Assembly: GCA_002964805.2 (NCBI GenBank)
Contig: PUDQ02000003.1
Coordinates: 2,232,001 to 2,296,000, forward strand
Direction: 5' to 3'
Length of the DNA: 64,000 nucleotides
Source: Trametes villosa
Lineage: Eukaryota > Basidiomycota > Agaricomycetes > Polyporales > Polyporaceae
Shown: positions 10,980-22,113 of the stretch, piece by piece
How the letters are laid out: each line of letters starts with the position of its first letter
How positions within the stretch are numbered: position 1 is the stretch's first letter
Made by a program: the position numbers and the translations under genes
Notes under the pieces: generated by a model
The model's database searches: none
What the model saw: the letters and a program-made list of their open reading frames with translations, nothing else
Told to the model about the DNA's origin: nothing

Positions 10980-12800
10980 GCCCTCGCGTGAAACGCGTCG
11001 CGCGCCACAGCTCCTGGCGCTGCACCGCGTCGGGAGGCGCGCGATCGCGCTGAAGGGATCTGGACACGGACTCGTCGTCGGACAGGACATTCTCATCTCA
11101 CTCGGACTTCGGATTCCGTATCTCGAATCTCGGACTACTCACCCACACACACTCGAATTGCTTCGAACGCTCGCTTTCGGTATCGGTACTTGCTACTAGC
11201 GCACACTCCGTTCCGCCGGCGTTGGTTGGCGCGCGGCTACACATTGTAATACTTTAGGACCGGCGGCTGCGCTGTAATGTCGTTCCGGTTTCGCTTTCGG
11301 TCGTGGTTGGTTAGCAGTAGTAGGTCGTAGTGGTAGTGGTAGTGCTCCCCGGACTTGCGGGAGTTACAGCACTGGTACGGTACCTGCGCGCTTGCTTGGC
11401 TGGCTGGCTGCGTAATTGGATCGATTGGTTTCGTACGATCGTTCGTGGGTCCCTGAACGTCATTGCAGTGTTCCTGGTCGCGGGATGTCGATGAGGGTGT
11501 GTGTGGGTCCACGGTACCTGCTTGTCGGTGAATAGGACTAAACATAGGCATGCATGTTCGGGATTACGTTCGAGAGCGAGCGAGAGTGTGGGCGCTTAGC
11601 GGCTTGCATCTGCGCGTCCACCACCAAGTCCGGCCTGCTGCTCGCTAGCCCGTCCCCCAGCCGTACTCAGGGATTCGTCTGATAAATGTTTGCGGATGCG
11701 GAGCGCGAATACAGCGAGTAACAAGGAGAAAGGTGTGTTTGAAGGTTCTTGTATGCGCATATAGTCAGGGTGTAGGACGATGACGAACGTTTAGTAGATG
11801 CTTTTGGGATCATAGCAGACGAGAGATTCAACCGACATTCCCCTCGCAACGTACACGTACATTGCATGGTCGACAACCATCGTCCGTCGCTGCCACCGTC
11901 GCCGAGTGTCGCATGCATATTGAATCCAAAAGTCGCGGGGCCGACTCAGGAATTGGAACTCGCCGACGTGCTCACTCACTTATTCAGCCTCCCGCTCGAG
12001 CCTACAAGATGTGCGTACTGTCTACGTTATTATGCCATTGAACAGTACTGATGCGTTCGAATAGCCATCACAGGATCTCCTTCTGGTCCGCTGAGCGACA
12101 TCTCAATGGAGGAACACGGGTTTTTGCGCCTCTCCGTGTCTATGGATCGGGCAACAGCGTAACGGCTGCCCCGGAGTGTAGTACAGTGAGTAGGTCAGCA
12201 GGGGCGTCTGGGCGTGACGCCTTCGCTGCTCTACCCGCTGTGCCTTACTTCGGCTTTGTCTCAGGTAGCCCTCCTGCCACCGTTGGGGCCTGCCCGGTCG
12301 TACGACGCTGTTCTGGACTCGTCGCCGATGAGCGCCTATTACTGTATTTCTGGCTGCGAGAGCGGACTACGCAGCGTCAATCGACACCGAGTTCTGCGGT
12401 GGCCGAAGGAAAGCTGTACTGCCCAGCGCCAAGATGTGGAGGGCGGAGGATTGGATCACCTCTTTTGAACAGCATTGGAACTAGCTCGAGTTGCGTCGCT
12501 CATCGAATGAGGGGGATTGTGTCCGTCTTCATGCTCAAGGTCTCGCCGCTGTCAAGGCATGGTGCGGGCCGCTCAGCCGTCAGTTTCCATGGGCGCTGAA
12601 TATCTGAATACTCATCACTAATGGCTGTCCATCCTGTCAGCAGTTTATCAGTCCGATGCATAGTACGCAGCCCTCACGACCCGGGATCTGCCACGGTCCT
12701 CGCCGGCTGCAGTGTGGGAGGCAGGGAATCAAAACGCGAGCCTCGACGCGGTGATGCTTTCCCCCCTTCCTCCTCTCCTTGCTCGATCACTAGGCTACGC
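10980..12800. other. 3' flank and intergenic DNA with duplicated upstream segment
   Basis: No supportable gene. Around 12590-12700 the sequence (for example GAATACTCATCA and GGCTGTCCAT) matches the reverse complement of about 22200-22330, so the upstream region of the next gene was duplicated together with its paralog at 20.7-22.1 kb. A short GGTAGT/TGGTAG simple repeat lies at about 11315-11345. Confidence 0.5.
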
Positions 12801-14220
12801 ATGGAGGTCGTTCCGCTGCTCCGAGACGAGGTGAGCGTTATTGGCGACTTTTGGGAGGGTGGTGCGCATGACTGACAATATACATAGCTGCTTAGCCTGC
12901 TATTTGAGGCGGTGCTGTTCGGCTGTTTCAGCATCTTGTATCCCATCTCGTTGTGGATCCTGGTATACAGACACAGGTGTCACCCAGGTCGACACACGAG
13001 GCAGGGAATTGGGCTCTTCGCGATCGTCACGGTGCTGTACCTGATCGCCTTGACGGTATGTTAGCGTTTCGGAGCCTCGTCATCGTTGAACCCATGCTTC
13101 AGGTTCCTTTTAGCATCTTATCCTCCTTGCCTGGAATATCATCACTGCTTTCGCCGGCCACAGCACTACCCCCGAAGGAGCGCTCCTGTTCTACTTCTCT
13201 AAGGATGAAGATGGCTACACGCTGGCAAATATGCTGCTTGTGGCAGCGGGCGCTTTCGTGGGGGACACATTCATGGTACGCTCAGCCCTTGTCGATCATT
13301 CTTCATCCTTCACACTCGATGCGGTGCTGGAACTTGATCCGGATTTGCAGACATACCGCGTGTTTGTCTTGTGGGGGCGGCGCTGGAAGCCAATCATCCT
13401 GCCATCCGCGTTAATCCTGGGCAGCGTGGGCAAGTGCTTCTCGACAGGTCTATCGTATATCATTACTGCTGCTGATATGACTTGCCAGTTACCATATTCG
13501 CGTGCTTGTACGAGGACGAAAGCTCCGGGCCTAATCTTGAGCGCACTTTGTACAGCGGCAAGGGCTTCCCCCTGATGGCCACGTACCTCGGTCTGCTTAT
13601 CGCTACGAACATCACCACACTGGGCAAGTCGCCCATCTCCCGCTTTCTGGGCGTTGTAGGCAAATCGCTGATCATTCGCCGTGGATTGTCGCAGGGCTCA
13701 TCCTCGGCCGTCTAATGTGGCACGACAGACAAGTGCGCACGCACGGCGTGAACGTCGCCGGCCCGTCGATGCATTGGCAGGTGGCGAGGACGATCATCCA
13801 GTCGGAGGCGATGTACTCCGCGAACATCATCGCCGATCTCGCGCTCTACGTCAGCCACTCCGAGTTCTTCATCGTCGCCTCGGATATCCTCCCGTCCCTC
13901 GTTGTACGTCATCCAGGGGCACGATCCATGGATTCGACACTCATTGATGGTGGCTCGGGGATGTAGGGCATCTCGTTCACCCTCATCATCACACACGTCG
14001 GATACTATGAGGTGATGGGGCAGCTGAAGGAGGCGAGCGATGTGGAGCACGAGCCTGAGCTCAGCTTGAGGTTTCGTGCTGTGCCTAGTAGTTGCGGTAA
14101 GAACCCCCTGTGTCAATTTTCAATCGCCCCGTCTAACCTTTCTTCGCAGGAGAGGACGAGGACGCAAGTAGCGCACTTGATGAAATCGCGATGAAGGGCT
14201 CCAGAATCCAGTATATATAA
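12801..14220 (+). CDS. Seven-transmembrane protein, cluster copy 1
   Basis: Exons: 12801..12830, 12888..13055, 13114..13275, 13351..13429, 13489..13623, 13695..13903, 13967..14096, 14150..14220 (327 residues). Short N-terminus MEVVPLLRDE, then seven hydrophobic segments beginning LLSLLFEAVLFGCFSILYPI and ending with ISFTLIITHVGYYEV, and a charged cytosolic tail. Conserved family signatures: FVGDTFMTYRVFVLWGRRW after segment 3 and SMHWQVARTIIQSEAMYSAN before segment 6. Predicted plasma-membrane or vesicle protein of an Agaricomycete-expanded, uncharacterised family with receptor-like topology; ligand and partners unknown. Two introns (13430-13488 and 13624-13694) start with GCAAGT instead of GT, whereas the paralog at 20.7 kb has GTAAGC and GTAATT at the same places. 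Confidence 0.85.
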
Positions 14221-14360
14221 TACTCGAGCTACACTCATGTCGAGCGCTTCTTCGTGCAGCGGGAATCCATAGGGGTTGATATGACACAAAGCGCGTGAAC
14301 TACAGTCGTAAATACCAGCATACAGTTACATCCAGATATACAAGAATGCAAGCGCCACGG

Positions 14361-15684
14361 TTAGGAGCCAGCCAAGCAGCAGCCTCTGAGATAGAACATA
14401 GTCGCCACACGTTCCCTACCACCGCGTTCTTGCAGGCCCGCTTCTGTGCGCACCGAGTCCTCCCGCCACCGCCACACGGTGAACGCCTTCCACGCGCGCA
14501 CGGCGATCACGGTCTTCAGCTCGTCGCTCGCCGCACTAGGCGAGGTTGACCGGGTAGTGCAGGCCGCGACGTCTTGCGCGTACTTTTCAGCGGAGCGAAC
14601 GCGTCCATCAACGTCGAGGATGCCACGCTCGAGGGCGATGGGGTCCGTGACGTCCTCTATCGCCAGGGTCTTTTCGTCGCATTGCCCCGGATCGCGCATG
14701 AGGAGCGCGGGGGGCAGGGACTTCTGCTCTCCTGGTGCGAGGAGGAAGATCATGGAGTGGGACTGCGGGTCGACACTTTCGACCTGAATGCGTACATCGT
14801 GAATAGCGGTGCGACGCGCCAATGTACTAGGGACGCACCAGGACATCCTTCTCGACGACTACGTCCAGTGCTGGGAATCCCCGTTTGTACGCGAGGATAT
14901 CTCCCGCTTGGAGCAGACCGTTCTTGGCGAGCGACGCCATGTCTACGCTCCGGGGCTGCTTCCTTCGTACGGTCGTCAGCCACTGACATCCGCGGAGCGG
15001 TCAGCGGACCTACCCCCGTGCATTCCCGAGCGAAACCTGGTGGTCTTGCTCCCAAGCCTCATCCTTCCAGTCCACGTGCATCTCGCCCGAGCGCGCCCCT
15101 TCCTGGAACTTCGTGAGGTCGTCTATTGCCTTCTTGCCCAACCACGAGGAGAACAAGTGGTCCTGGAACGTGTGCGCCGCAGACAGGAAGAAGGAAGAAG
15201 TGAAGACGGCGGGGTCGAGTGTCACTGGATTTCGCCCTTCAGCAGCATCCGAGTCGTCTACGTCCATGGCGTCTCCCGTGCCGTAGAAGTCGGTGTGAGT
15301 TGGGCACACGGAAGGCGGATATGTAGAGAACGCGGTCGGAGGAAGGAGAGTACATAAACGGTTCTGCGTCTCCTCTGAGAGCTCCAGAAAGTTTGGATAG
15401 TTGATCACCTCCTGGAACAAACATTCGTGAATACGTGGGGTGTAACTTATCCATGAGAGGGTACGCACCGCTATGTCAACTTTCGACAGCTTGCTCTTCG
15501 AGTTGGTCAAAAGATACTCTAGTTTCTCCGCTGAGCTCTTTGGGATGTTCTCATGGGCTTTCTGTTTAGCTCGGGTAGGAGATTCAGCTAGAGGAGCAGC
15601 TGGAGCAGGGGTCTTTGCGGGCGGTTTGGCTGGGGTTCGAGTACTACGCCGCGGACGGTTGGCCGAGTCTGTTTGTTCATCCAT
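14361..15684 (-). CDS. ASXH (DEUBAD-type) plus RAMA domain protein
   Basis: Minus-strand exons: 15469..15684, 15037..15411, 14839..14982, 14361..14783 (385 residues), GT-AG introns. Residues 1-48 are a basic, Pro/Ala-rich tail with NRPRRSTRT. Residues about 51-190 match the Asx homology domain: SAEKLEYLLTNSKSKLSKVD, NFLELSEETQNRLCTLLPP, and a later helix FQDHLFSSWLGKKAIDDL. The domain is known from ASXL/Asx, where it binds and activates BAP1-type H2A deubiquitinases. Residues about 198-270 match a RAMA domain (LAKNGLLQAGDILAYKRG then VESVDPQSHSMIFL), a module associated with chromatin and DNA-modification factors. Likely nuclear chromatin regulator; inference from domains only. The second intron (14983-15036) was placed at GTTTCG because the nearer GTAGGT would break the RAMA frame. 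Shares a short promoter with VAS1. Confidence 0.82.
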
Positions 15685-15911
15685 GCCGGGAAAATTTGCG
15701 GGGGCCCAACCTAACAGTCGAGTTCGACAGTAGTGTAGTCAATGACGAGGACAGCGACGAGCGCAAGCGTGGTCGTCGTGTCGATCTACGCGACGCGACG
15801 CGTATATTGACGCGTCGTATACTGGAGGCCGTTAGATAAGATAAGAGGGAGCATTAGATCTGTCTAGATCTACGTGACTCGTCCTTAACTTATAACTACT
15901 GGTAAAGCTGG
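15685..15911. promoter_or_regulatory. Bidirectional promoter of ASXH-RAMA gene and VAS1
   Basis: The two start codons are 228 bases apart. Two ACGCGT boxes (15798-15803 and 15810-15815) fit the MluI cell-cycle box bound by MBF/SBF-type factors in fungi. One TGACTC (15875-15880), 37 bases before the first VAS1 ATG, fits the Gcn4/CpcA amino-acid-control element commonly found at aminoacyl-tRNA synthetase genes. Function of these sites is inferred from the motifs alone. Confidence 0.5.
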
Positions 15912-18900
15912 ATGCACCGTCCCGTGCATCGATTAATCTTCGCTCTCCGTCTTTCTCATCGACCTCGTCGACGGCTCGTCCATTCAACCATCCCCATCAT
16001 GTCTGCGCCTGCAGCGGAAGGCACATCTGCTCCGATCACCAAGCCAGAGGAGGGAGCAGCCGCTCCGATCACCAAGAGTGCCGGTTCGTACTCGCGCATC
16101 TGCGCGCGCGGTGATCCTAAGTGGTTGGTACAGAGAAGAAACTCGCGAAGAAGAAGGAGAATGAGGCGCGTCTCGCGCTGAAGGCGGCAAAGGCTGCCAA
16201 GGCTGCCGCTACCGCTCCCGCTGGCGGAGAGAAGAAGGCGAAGAAGGAGAAGGGCAAGGAGGAGGAGGCACCCTTCGTGAACACCACCCCCAAGGGCGAG
16301 AAGAAAGGTGTGTGGCCCCCGGATACGATGGGAAGTGTACTCACATGTCATGCGCACGAAAGACCTCTCGGAACCCATGGCCAGCGGCTACAACCCGATC
16401 GCCGTCGAGGCAGCGTGGTACGACTGGTGGGACGCGCAGGGCTACTTCGCACCCCAGCTCACGAAGGACGGCGAAGTCAAACCCGAAGGCCTCTTCGTCA
16501 TTCCATCACCACCACCGAACGTCACGGGCAGTTTGCACATCGGCCATGCTTTGACCGTCGCCATTCAAGATGGTTTGGTACGATGGTGCGTCTGGTTCAC
16601 TATAAAATGCGTCTCAGGTTCAAGACGGGATTGGGTCCCACTGCGACCGGTTCTCTACCACGAAAGTCATGCTGTATGCAAGTGCGGCTGCTGTGGTCGG
16701 TACATGCATGACACGTTATTCCTCCACCCGTCCGGCGACAGGAGTGACTCGAGTGCTATTCCAATAGGAACGAGTCATTGCCGGACGTGCGCAGTTGCCA
16801 ACCGCAGTGTGCATTTAGTTCCACTCGATATCACCCGCATAGAACCCGGATAAGGCAGCCTCTTGGATATTGAACGGCTAATACCCTTGGTCACTAAGCG
16901 CATAGGCGCGTCAGCGACATATGGCTGAGGGCGCGAATATTCATACTGTTTTTGTGTTTCCTCGTTTCAATTGTCACTTTTGAGCACATATTGACGAACA
17001 CTATCTCACAGGAATCGCATGTTGGGCAAGACGACTCTCTTCGTGCCTGGCTTCGACCACGCCGGTATCTCGACGCAGTCCGTAGTAGAGAAGAGGCTAT
17101 ACAAGACGGGCATAACGCGACACGATCTCGGACGCGAGAAGTTCGTCGAGAAGGTCTGGGAGTGGAAAGAAGAGTGAGCGCAATCGTGGTGTACCCCTTC
17201 AGACACGCTCACATCTCGTAGTTACCAAGGCAGGATCACCAACCAGCTGCGCAGGCTGGGAGGCAGCTATGATTGGAATCGCGTCGCATTCACCATGAAT
17301 GAGGTACCAAATAGTCCCGCTGCATTCCGGGAATACGAGGCTGAAAGCGTCTAGAATTTATCAAAAGCCGTCGCAGAGACCTTCTGCCGTCTGCACGAGG
17401 ACGGCATTATCTATCGCGCCAACCGCCTCGTCAACTGGTGTGTGAAGCTGAACACAACGGTGTCTAATCTGGAGGTAAACTAGACTAGGCTGTGCTGTTC
17501 GCACGACATACGCTGAGGTGCCGCCCACAGGTTGACCAAAAGCAGCTGACGGGACGCACCATGCTGAACGTACCCGGCTACGACCTGAAGGAGAAGTTTG
17601 AGTTCGGTGCAATCACGTCCTTCGCGTACCCCATCGATGGGTCTGGTACGTCACGCATCTATGCCCCACGCGTTCATAACTGAGCATATATCAGACGAGA
17701 AGATCATTGTGGCGACCACTCGGCCGGAGACCATGCTCGGTGATACCGCGATCGCTGTACATCCCGAGGATCCCCGGTACAAGCACCTCCACGGCAAGTT
17801 TGCCAAGCACCCGTTCGTCGACCGCCGCATCCCCATCATCACGGACGACATCGTCGTCGATATGGAGTTTGGGACTGGTGCCGTCAAGATCACGCCCGCG
17901 CACGACCCGAACGATTACGAGGTCGGCGTGCGCCACAAGCTCGAGTTCATCAACATCCTCAACGACGACGGCACGTTCAACGAGAATGCCGGCGAGAAGT
18001 TCAAGGGCATGAAGCGCTTCCACGCGCGTGTCGCCGTCGTGAAGGCGCTGACGGACCTCGGGCTCTACGTCGAGACCAAGGACAACCCGATGCAGATCCC
18101 CATTTGCCAGTGAGACAGCTCATGCTTTAGCGCGCCTAAGTCTGCTCACCAGCGTACAGTTCATCCGGGGACATCATCGAGCCGCTCCTGAAGCCGCAGT
18201 GGTGGGTCAACTGCCAGCCTCTCACGGAGGAGGTGATCAAGGTAAGATATCGCGCACTCTCAGAAGCACACGGAAACTGATGTCCCCAACAGCGCACCCG
18301 CGCCGGTGAGCTGCACATCTCCCCCAAGACGTCAGAGGACGAGTGGTTCCGCTGGCTGGAGAACATCCAGGACTGGTGTATCTCCCGTCAGCTGTGGTGG
18401 GGCCACCGGTGTCCGGCATACTTTGTCAACATCGAGGGCGCCGAGCAGGATGTAGGTGGTCGGCCATAGCCGTTGAAGGTGTGCTAATCAGTGTCATCGT
18501 CGCAGCGCAATGACGGGAAATACTGGGTCGTTGGTCGTACGCTCAAGCAGGCTACCGAGCGCGCGAAGAAGCTTGCCGGGGATGCCAAGTTCACGCTTGA
18601 GCAAGACGAGGATGTGCTGGACACGTGGTTCTCCTCGGGCTTGTGGCCGTGGTCAATCATGGGCTGGCCTGAAGAGGTGCGTCGCCCCCATGAGATTGGG
18701 CCCGTCCTGTACTCACCTAGCACGTCCTAGACTCCCGACCTCAAGCAGTTCTACCCCGCGTCGATCCTCGAGACCGGCTGGGACATTCTCTTCTTCTGGG
18801 TGGCGCGCATGGCGCTGCTCGGCGTGAAGCTCACGGGCAAGATGCCGTTCGCGGAGGTCCTGTGCCACGCGATGATCCGCGACGCGCACGGGCGCAAGAT

Positions 18901-20485
18901 GAGCAAGTCGCTCGGGAACGTCATCGACCCGCTGGACGTGATCCAGGGCCTGGACCTCGAGTCGCTGCACGCGAAGCTGTACGAGGGCAACCTCGACGAG
19001 CGCGAGATCCAGAAGGCGAAGGCGGGCCAGAAGAAGGACTTCCCGAAGGGCATCCCGCAGTGCGGCACGGACGCGCTCCGTTTCGCGCTGTGCGCGTACT
19101 CTGGTGGAGGTGCGTACATCACATTTCGGGTGTATGCGGATGTGGGGCTGATAGTGTGACAGGTCGCGACATCAACCTGGAGATCCTGCGTGTGGAGGGT
19201 TACCGCAAGTTCTGCAACAAGATCTTCAACGCGACGAAGTTCGCCATGCTTAAGCTGGACGAGAAGTTCGTGCCCGAACCTTCTGCTAAGGTGCGTACTT
19301 TGTGTCGTCATGAGACCTCGCAAGATATTGAGCGTGGAATACAGCCTACCGGCAGGGAGAGCCTCGTCGAGAAGTGGATCCTGCACAAGCTCAACATTGC
19401 TGCGGGGGAGATCAACAAGCAGCTCGCCGACCGGAACTTCATGAACGCTACCGGTGCTGCGTACAACTTCTGGCTGTACGAGCTCTGCGATGTTTACATT
19501 GTGAGTCGAACGACCTAATCTGCAGAGCGATATCGCTTACTCACATGGTTATAGGAAGCGATGAAGCCCATGACGGACGAGTCTGCCTCGGAGACGACCC
19601 GCCGCTCTTCTCAGGAGACCCTGTACACTTGCTTGGACCACGGCCTCCGTCTGCTCCATCCCTTTATGCCCTACGTCACGGAGGAGTTGTGGCAGCGCCT
19701 CCCTCGTCGCCCCAACGACTCTACGCCCTCCATCATGCTGGCGAAGTACCCTACCTTCGTACGTATCAGTTCCTCACGGTACAAGTATGCGCAACTGACG
19801 CATCTCCATCACAGGACAAGTCGTTTGAGTTTTCCGACGCAGAGCGCGAGTTCGACCTCGTCTTCTCCGCGATCAAGGCATCCCGTGGGCTCGCTGCGGC
19901 GTACAACATTCAGCAGAACCTGCATGGTGAGATGTCTTGTCTGCGGCGACTGTACGCACGCTAACGTCCGTGGCAGTATACGTACGCGCAGAGAAGGAGG
20001 CGGAGGCGGAGCTGTTCCAGTCACAGGTGCCCACCTTCCTCGCGCTCACGAAGAACTGCAAGTCCGTCGAGGTTGTGCGCGACATTGCTGGAGTGCCCTC
20101 CGGCTGCGGTTCGGAGGTGCTTACCCCGAGCATCTTCGTGCACGTGCTCGTGCGGGTATGTGTTAAACACAGTAGTATGAGCTGCCGCGATACTGACGGA
20201 CCTCCAGGGTCAGGTCGACATCGAGAGCGAGATCCTGAAGTCCGAGAAGAAGCTCGCGCTCGCGAAGATGAACCTCTCGAAGATCGTCAAGATCGAGTCA
20301 CAGGCAGACTACGAGTCGACCGTGCCTCCCAACGTCCAGCTGTCAAACGAGGAGAAGGTGCGTAATTCCTTGACAGCGGCTCATCAGCGCACACTGATGA
20401 ATCGGATTGCCGACAGAGGAAAACCTTCGAGGCGGACATCCAACTCCTCGAGCATTCCATCGCTATGTTCACGCAGATGAAGTAG
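15912..20485 (+). CDS. VAS1: Valyl-tRNA synthetase, two in-frame starts
   Basis: Nineteen exons; from the inner ATG (15999): 15999..16083, 16134..16307, 16363..16585, 17012..17173, 17222..17303, 17355..17474, 17531..17645, 17695..18109, 18160..18241, 18293..18451, 18506..18676, 18731..19109, 19163..19290, 19345..19500, 19555..19758, 19815..19926, 19977..20155, 20208..20357, 20417..20485 (1054 residues; 1083 from 15912). Class I synthetase charging tRNA-Val with valine. HIGH motif in [16 protein letters not shown] in [10 protein letters not shown], editing-domain threonine-rich [13 protein letters not shown]-terminal coiled coil. Length matches yeast Vas1. The upstream start adds [20 protein letters not shown] plus nine residues, free of acidic residues: a mitochondrial presequence. 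Its ATG has T at -3 (weak), the inner one A at -3 (good), as expected for leaky scanning giving both forms. Intron 3 is 426 bases, far longer than the others. Confidence 0.95.
16729..16787 (+). other. Long imperfect hairpin inside the large VAS1 intron
   Basis: Outer arms CGTCCGGC (16729-16736) and GCCGGACG (16780-16787) are perfect inverted copies; inside them TGACTCG (16745-16751) pairs with CGAGTCA (16771-16777). It lies in the middle of the 426-base intron 16586-17011. Could be a structured intronic RNA or the remnant of an insertion. Confidence 0.5.
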
Positions 20486-20745
20486 AGGAACCGGGCTCGC
20501 GCATGTGGCTATACACTGTATTAGGTACTGTTACACGTTCTCAACCATGCTCTGTCCGAGTCCAAAGCCTCGTCTTCTCTACTGTTCCATCCGGTAGGCA
20601 AGACCTTGAGTTGGACGCAACCCAATGCCACCGTGGCGATTTATCGTACTTCGAGGTAGGGGCGCTCAGCTCGGAAGTACCGAATACTAGAATCCTTCGT
20701 TGTGGTTTCGTTCAGGTCTGGCAGTGTGATACTTGCTTCCGCGTC

Positions 20746-22113
20746 CTACTCTGCGCGAAAAGGTCAGATGGGGTGATAAACCACTGGGACGGCAGGCCCT
20801 TACCAGAGCTGCTGATCACAGTTGTGAACCCCAGGCTGAGCTCAGGCTCGTGCTCCACGTCGCTCGCCTCCTTCAGCTGCCCCACAACCTCGTAATACCC
20901 GACGTGCGTGATGATCAAGGTGAATGATATGCCCTAAACACCCGAGTCGCCATCAATGGTTAAGTGTGTTTTGCGGGTCTTCGCTCTCGATAACGCACCA
21001 CGAGGGACGGAAGGATGTCTGAGGCGACGAGGAAGAGTTCGGAGCGGCCGACGTAGAGCGCGAGGTCGATGATGATGTTCGCAGAGTATATGGCTTCCGA
21101 CTGGATGATCGTCCGGGCCACCTGCCAATGCATCGATGGGCCGGCGACGTTCATGCCGTACGTGCGCACCTGCTTGTCGTGCCACACCAGTCGGCCGAGG
21201 ATGAGTGCTGCAAAGGAGGCGACGGGCAATAATCAGTCCCGTGCATACAGCGCCCAGCAAGCAAATGGCGGTCGAATTACCCAGGGTGGTGATATTCGTC
21301 GCCATGAGCAGACTGAGATACGTGGTCATCAGGGGGAACCCCTTGCCGTTATAGAAGGTCTGTTCGAGATCGACCCCGGAGGTCTCATCCTCGTACATGC
21401 ACGTTAAGACGGTGACTGGAAGATCGTATAAGCAGCAGCAACAATACGCAATGAACGTGTAAAGAAGGGCTTACCCACACCCCCAGAAATTAACACGGAC
21501 GGGAGGAGGACTGGCTTCCACCGCCGACCCCACAAGACAAACACACGGTATGTCTGCAGATCCGGATCAAGTTCCAGCACTGCGTCCCACGATAGACGAT
21601 GGCGGATGCCCAACGTACCATGAATGTGTCTCCTACGAATGTACCCGCCGCCACGAGGAGCACACTGGCCAACGAGGCGCCATCTTCACCCCTGGAGAAA
21701 TAGAAGAAAAGCGCACCATCCGGGGTAGCGCTGTGGCCGGCGAACAATATGATGCTATTCCAGGCAGAAATGACGAGGTGCTAGAAGAGTACGAAACGTT
21801 AGTTTTAAGCCCGTGGCGAGACTGGCCAACATACCGTCAAGGCGATCAGGTACAACACAGTGACGAGCGCGGAGAGCCATACTCCCTGCCTCGTGTCTCG
21901 GCCGGGGTGGCGCCTGTGTCTGTACACTAAGATCCACAACGAGGCAGGATACAATATGCTGAAACAACCGAATATCACTGCTTCAAGTAGCAGGCTAACA
22001 AGCTGAGGGTAAAGTATGTCAGCGGCGCGTGCCGTGCCAAGACAGAGCAAGATACGGGAATTGTATGTAGTACAACTGCTCACCTCGTCTCGGAGAAGCG
22101 GGGCGAATCGCAT
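20746..22113 (-). CDS. Seven-transmembrane protein, cluster copy 2
   Basis: Minus-strand exons: 22084..22113, 21835..22002, 21619..21780, 21475..21553, 21281..21415, 20999..21207, 20804..20933, then a last short exon from 20750 (about 305 residues). Start MRFAPLLRDE. Closest paralog of copy 1, with identical sizes for the first seven exons and near-identical tail (GQLKEASDVEHEPELSL). Signatures: TFVGDTFMTYRVFVLWGRRW, GKGFPLMTTYLSLLMATNIT, SMHWQVARTIIQSEAIYSAN. Seven hydrophobic segments and a short cytosolic tail. With the acceptor homologous to that of copy 1 the last exon stops after one codon (TAG at 20746-20748); using AG a few bases further gives a different tail of about 17 residues ending near 20697. 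So either the tail is truncated or the acceptor has moved. Lies in inverted orientation to copy 1, with ASXH-RAMA and VAS1 between them. Confidence 0.82.

Noticed and set aside
12051..12599. 182-codon ATG frame upstream of seven-transmembrane copy 1
   Set aside because: Ser/Arg/Pro-rich without domains, and it overlaps the duplicated promoter-type sequence shared with copy 2.
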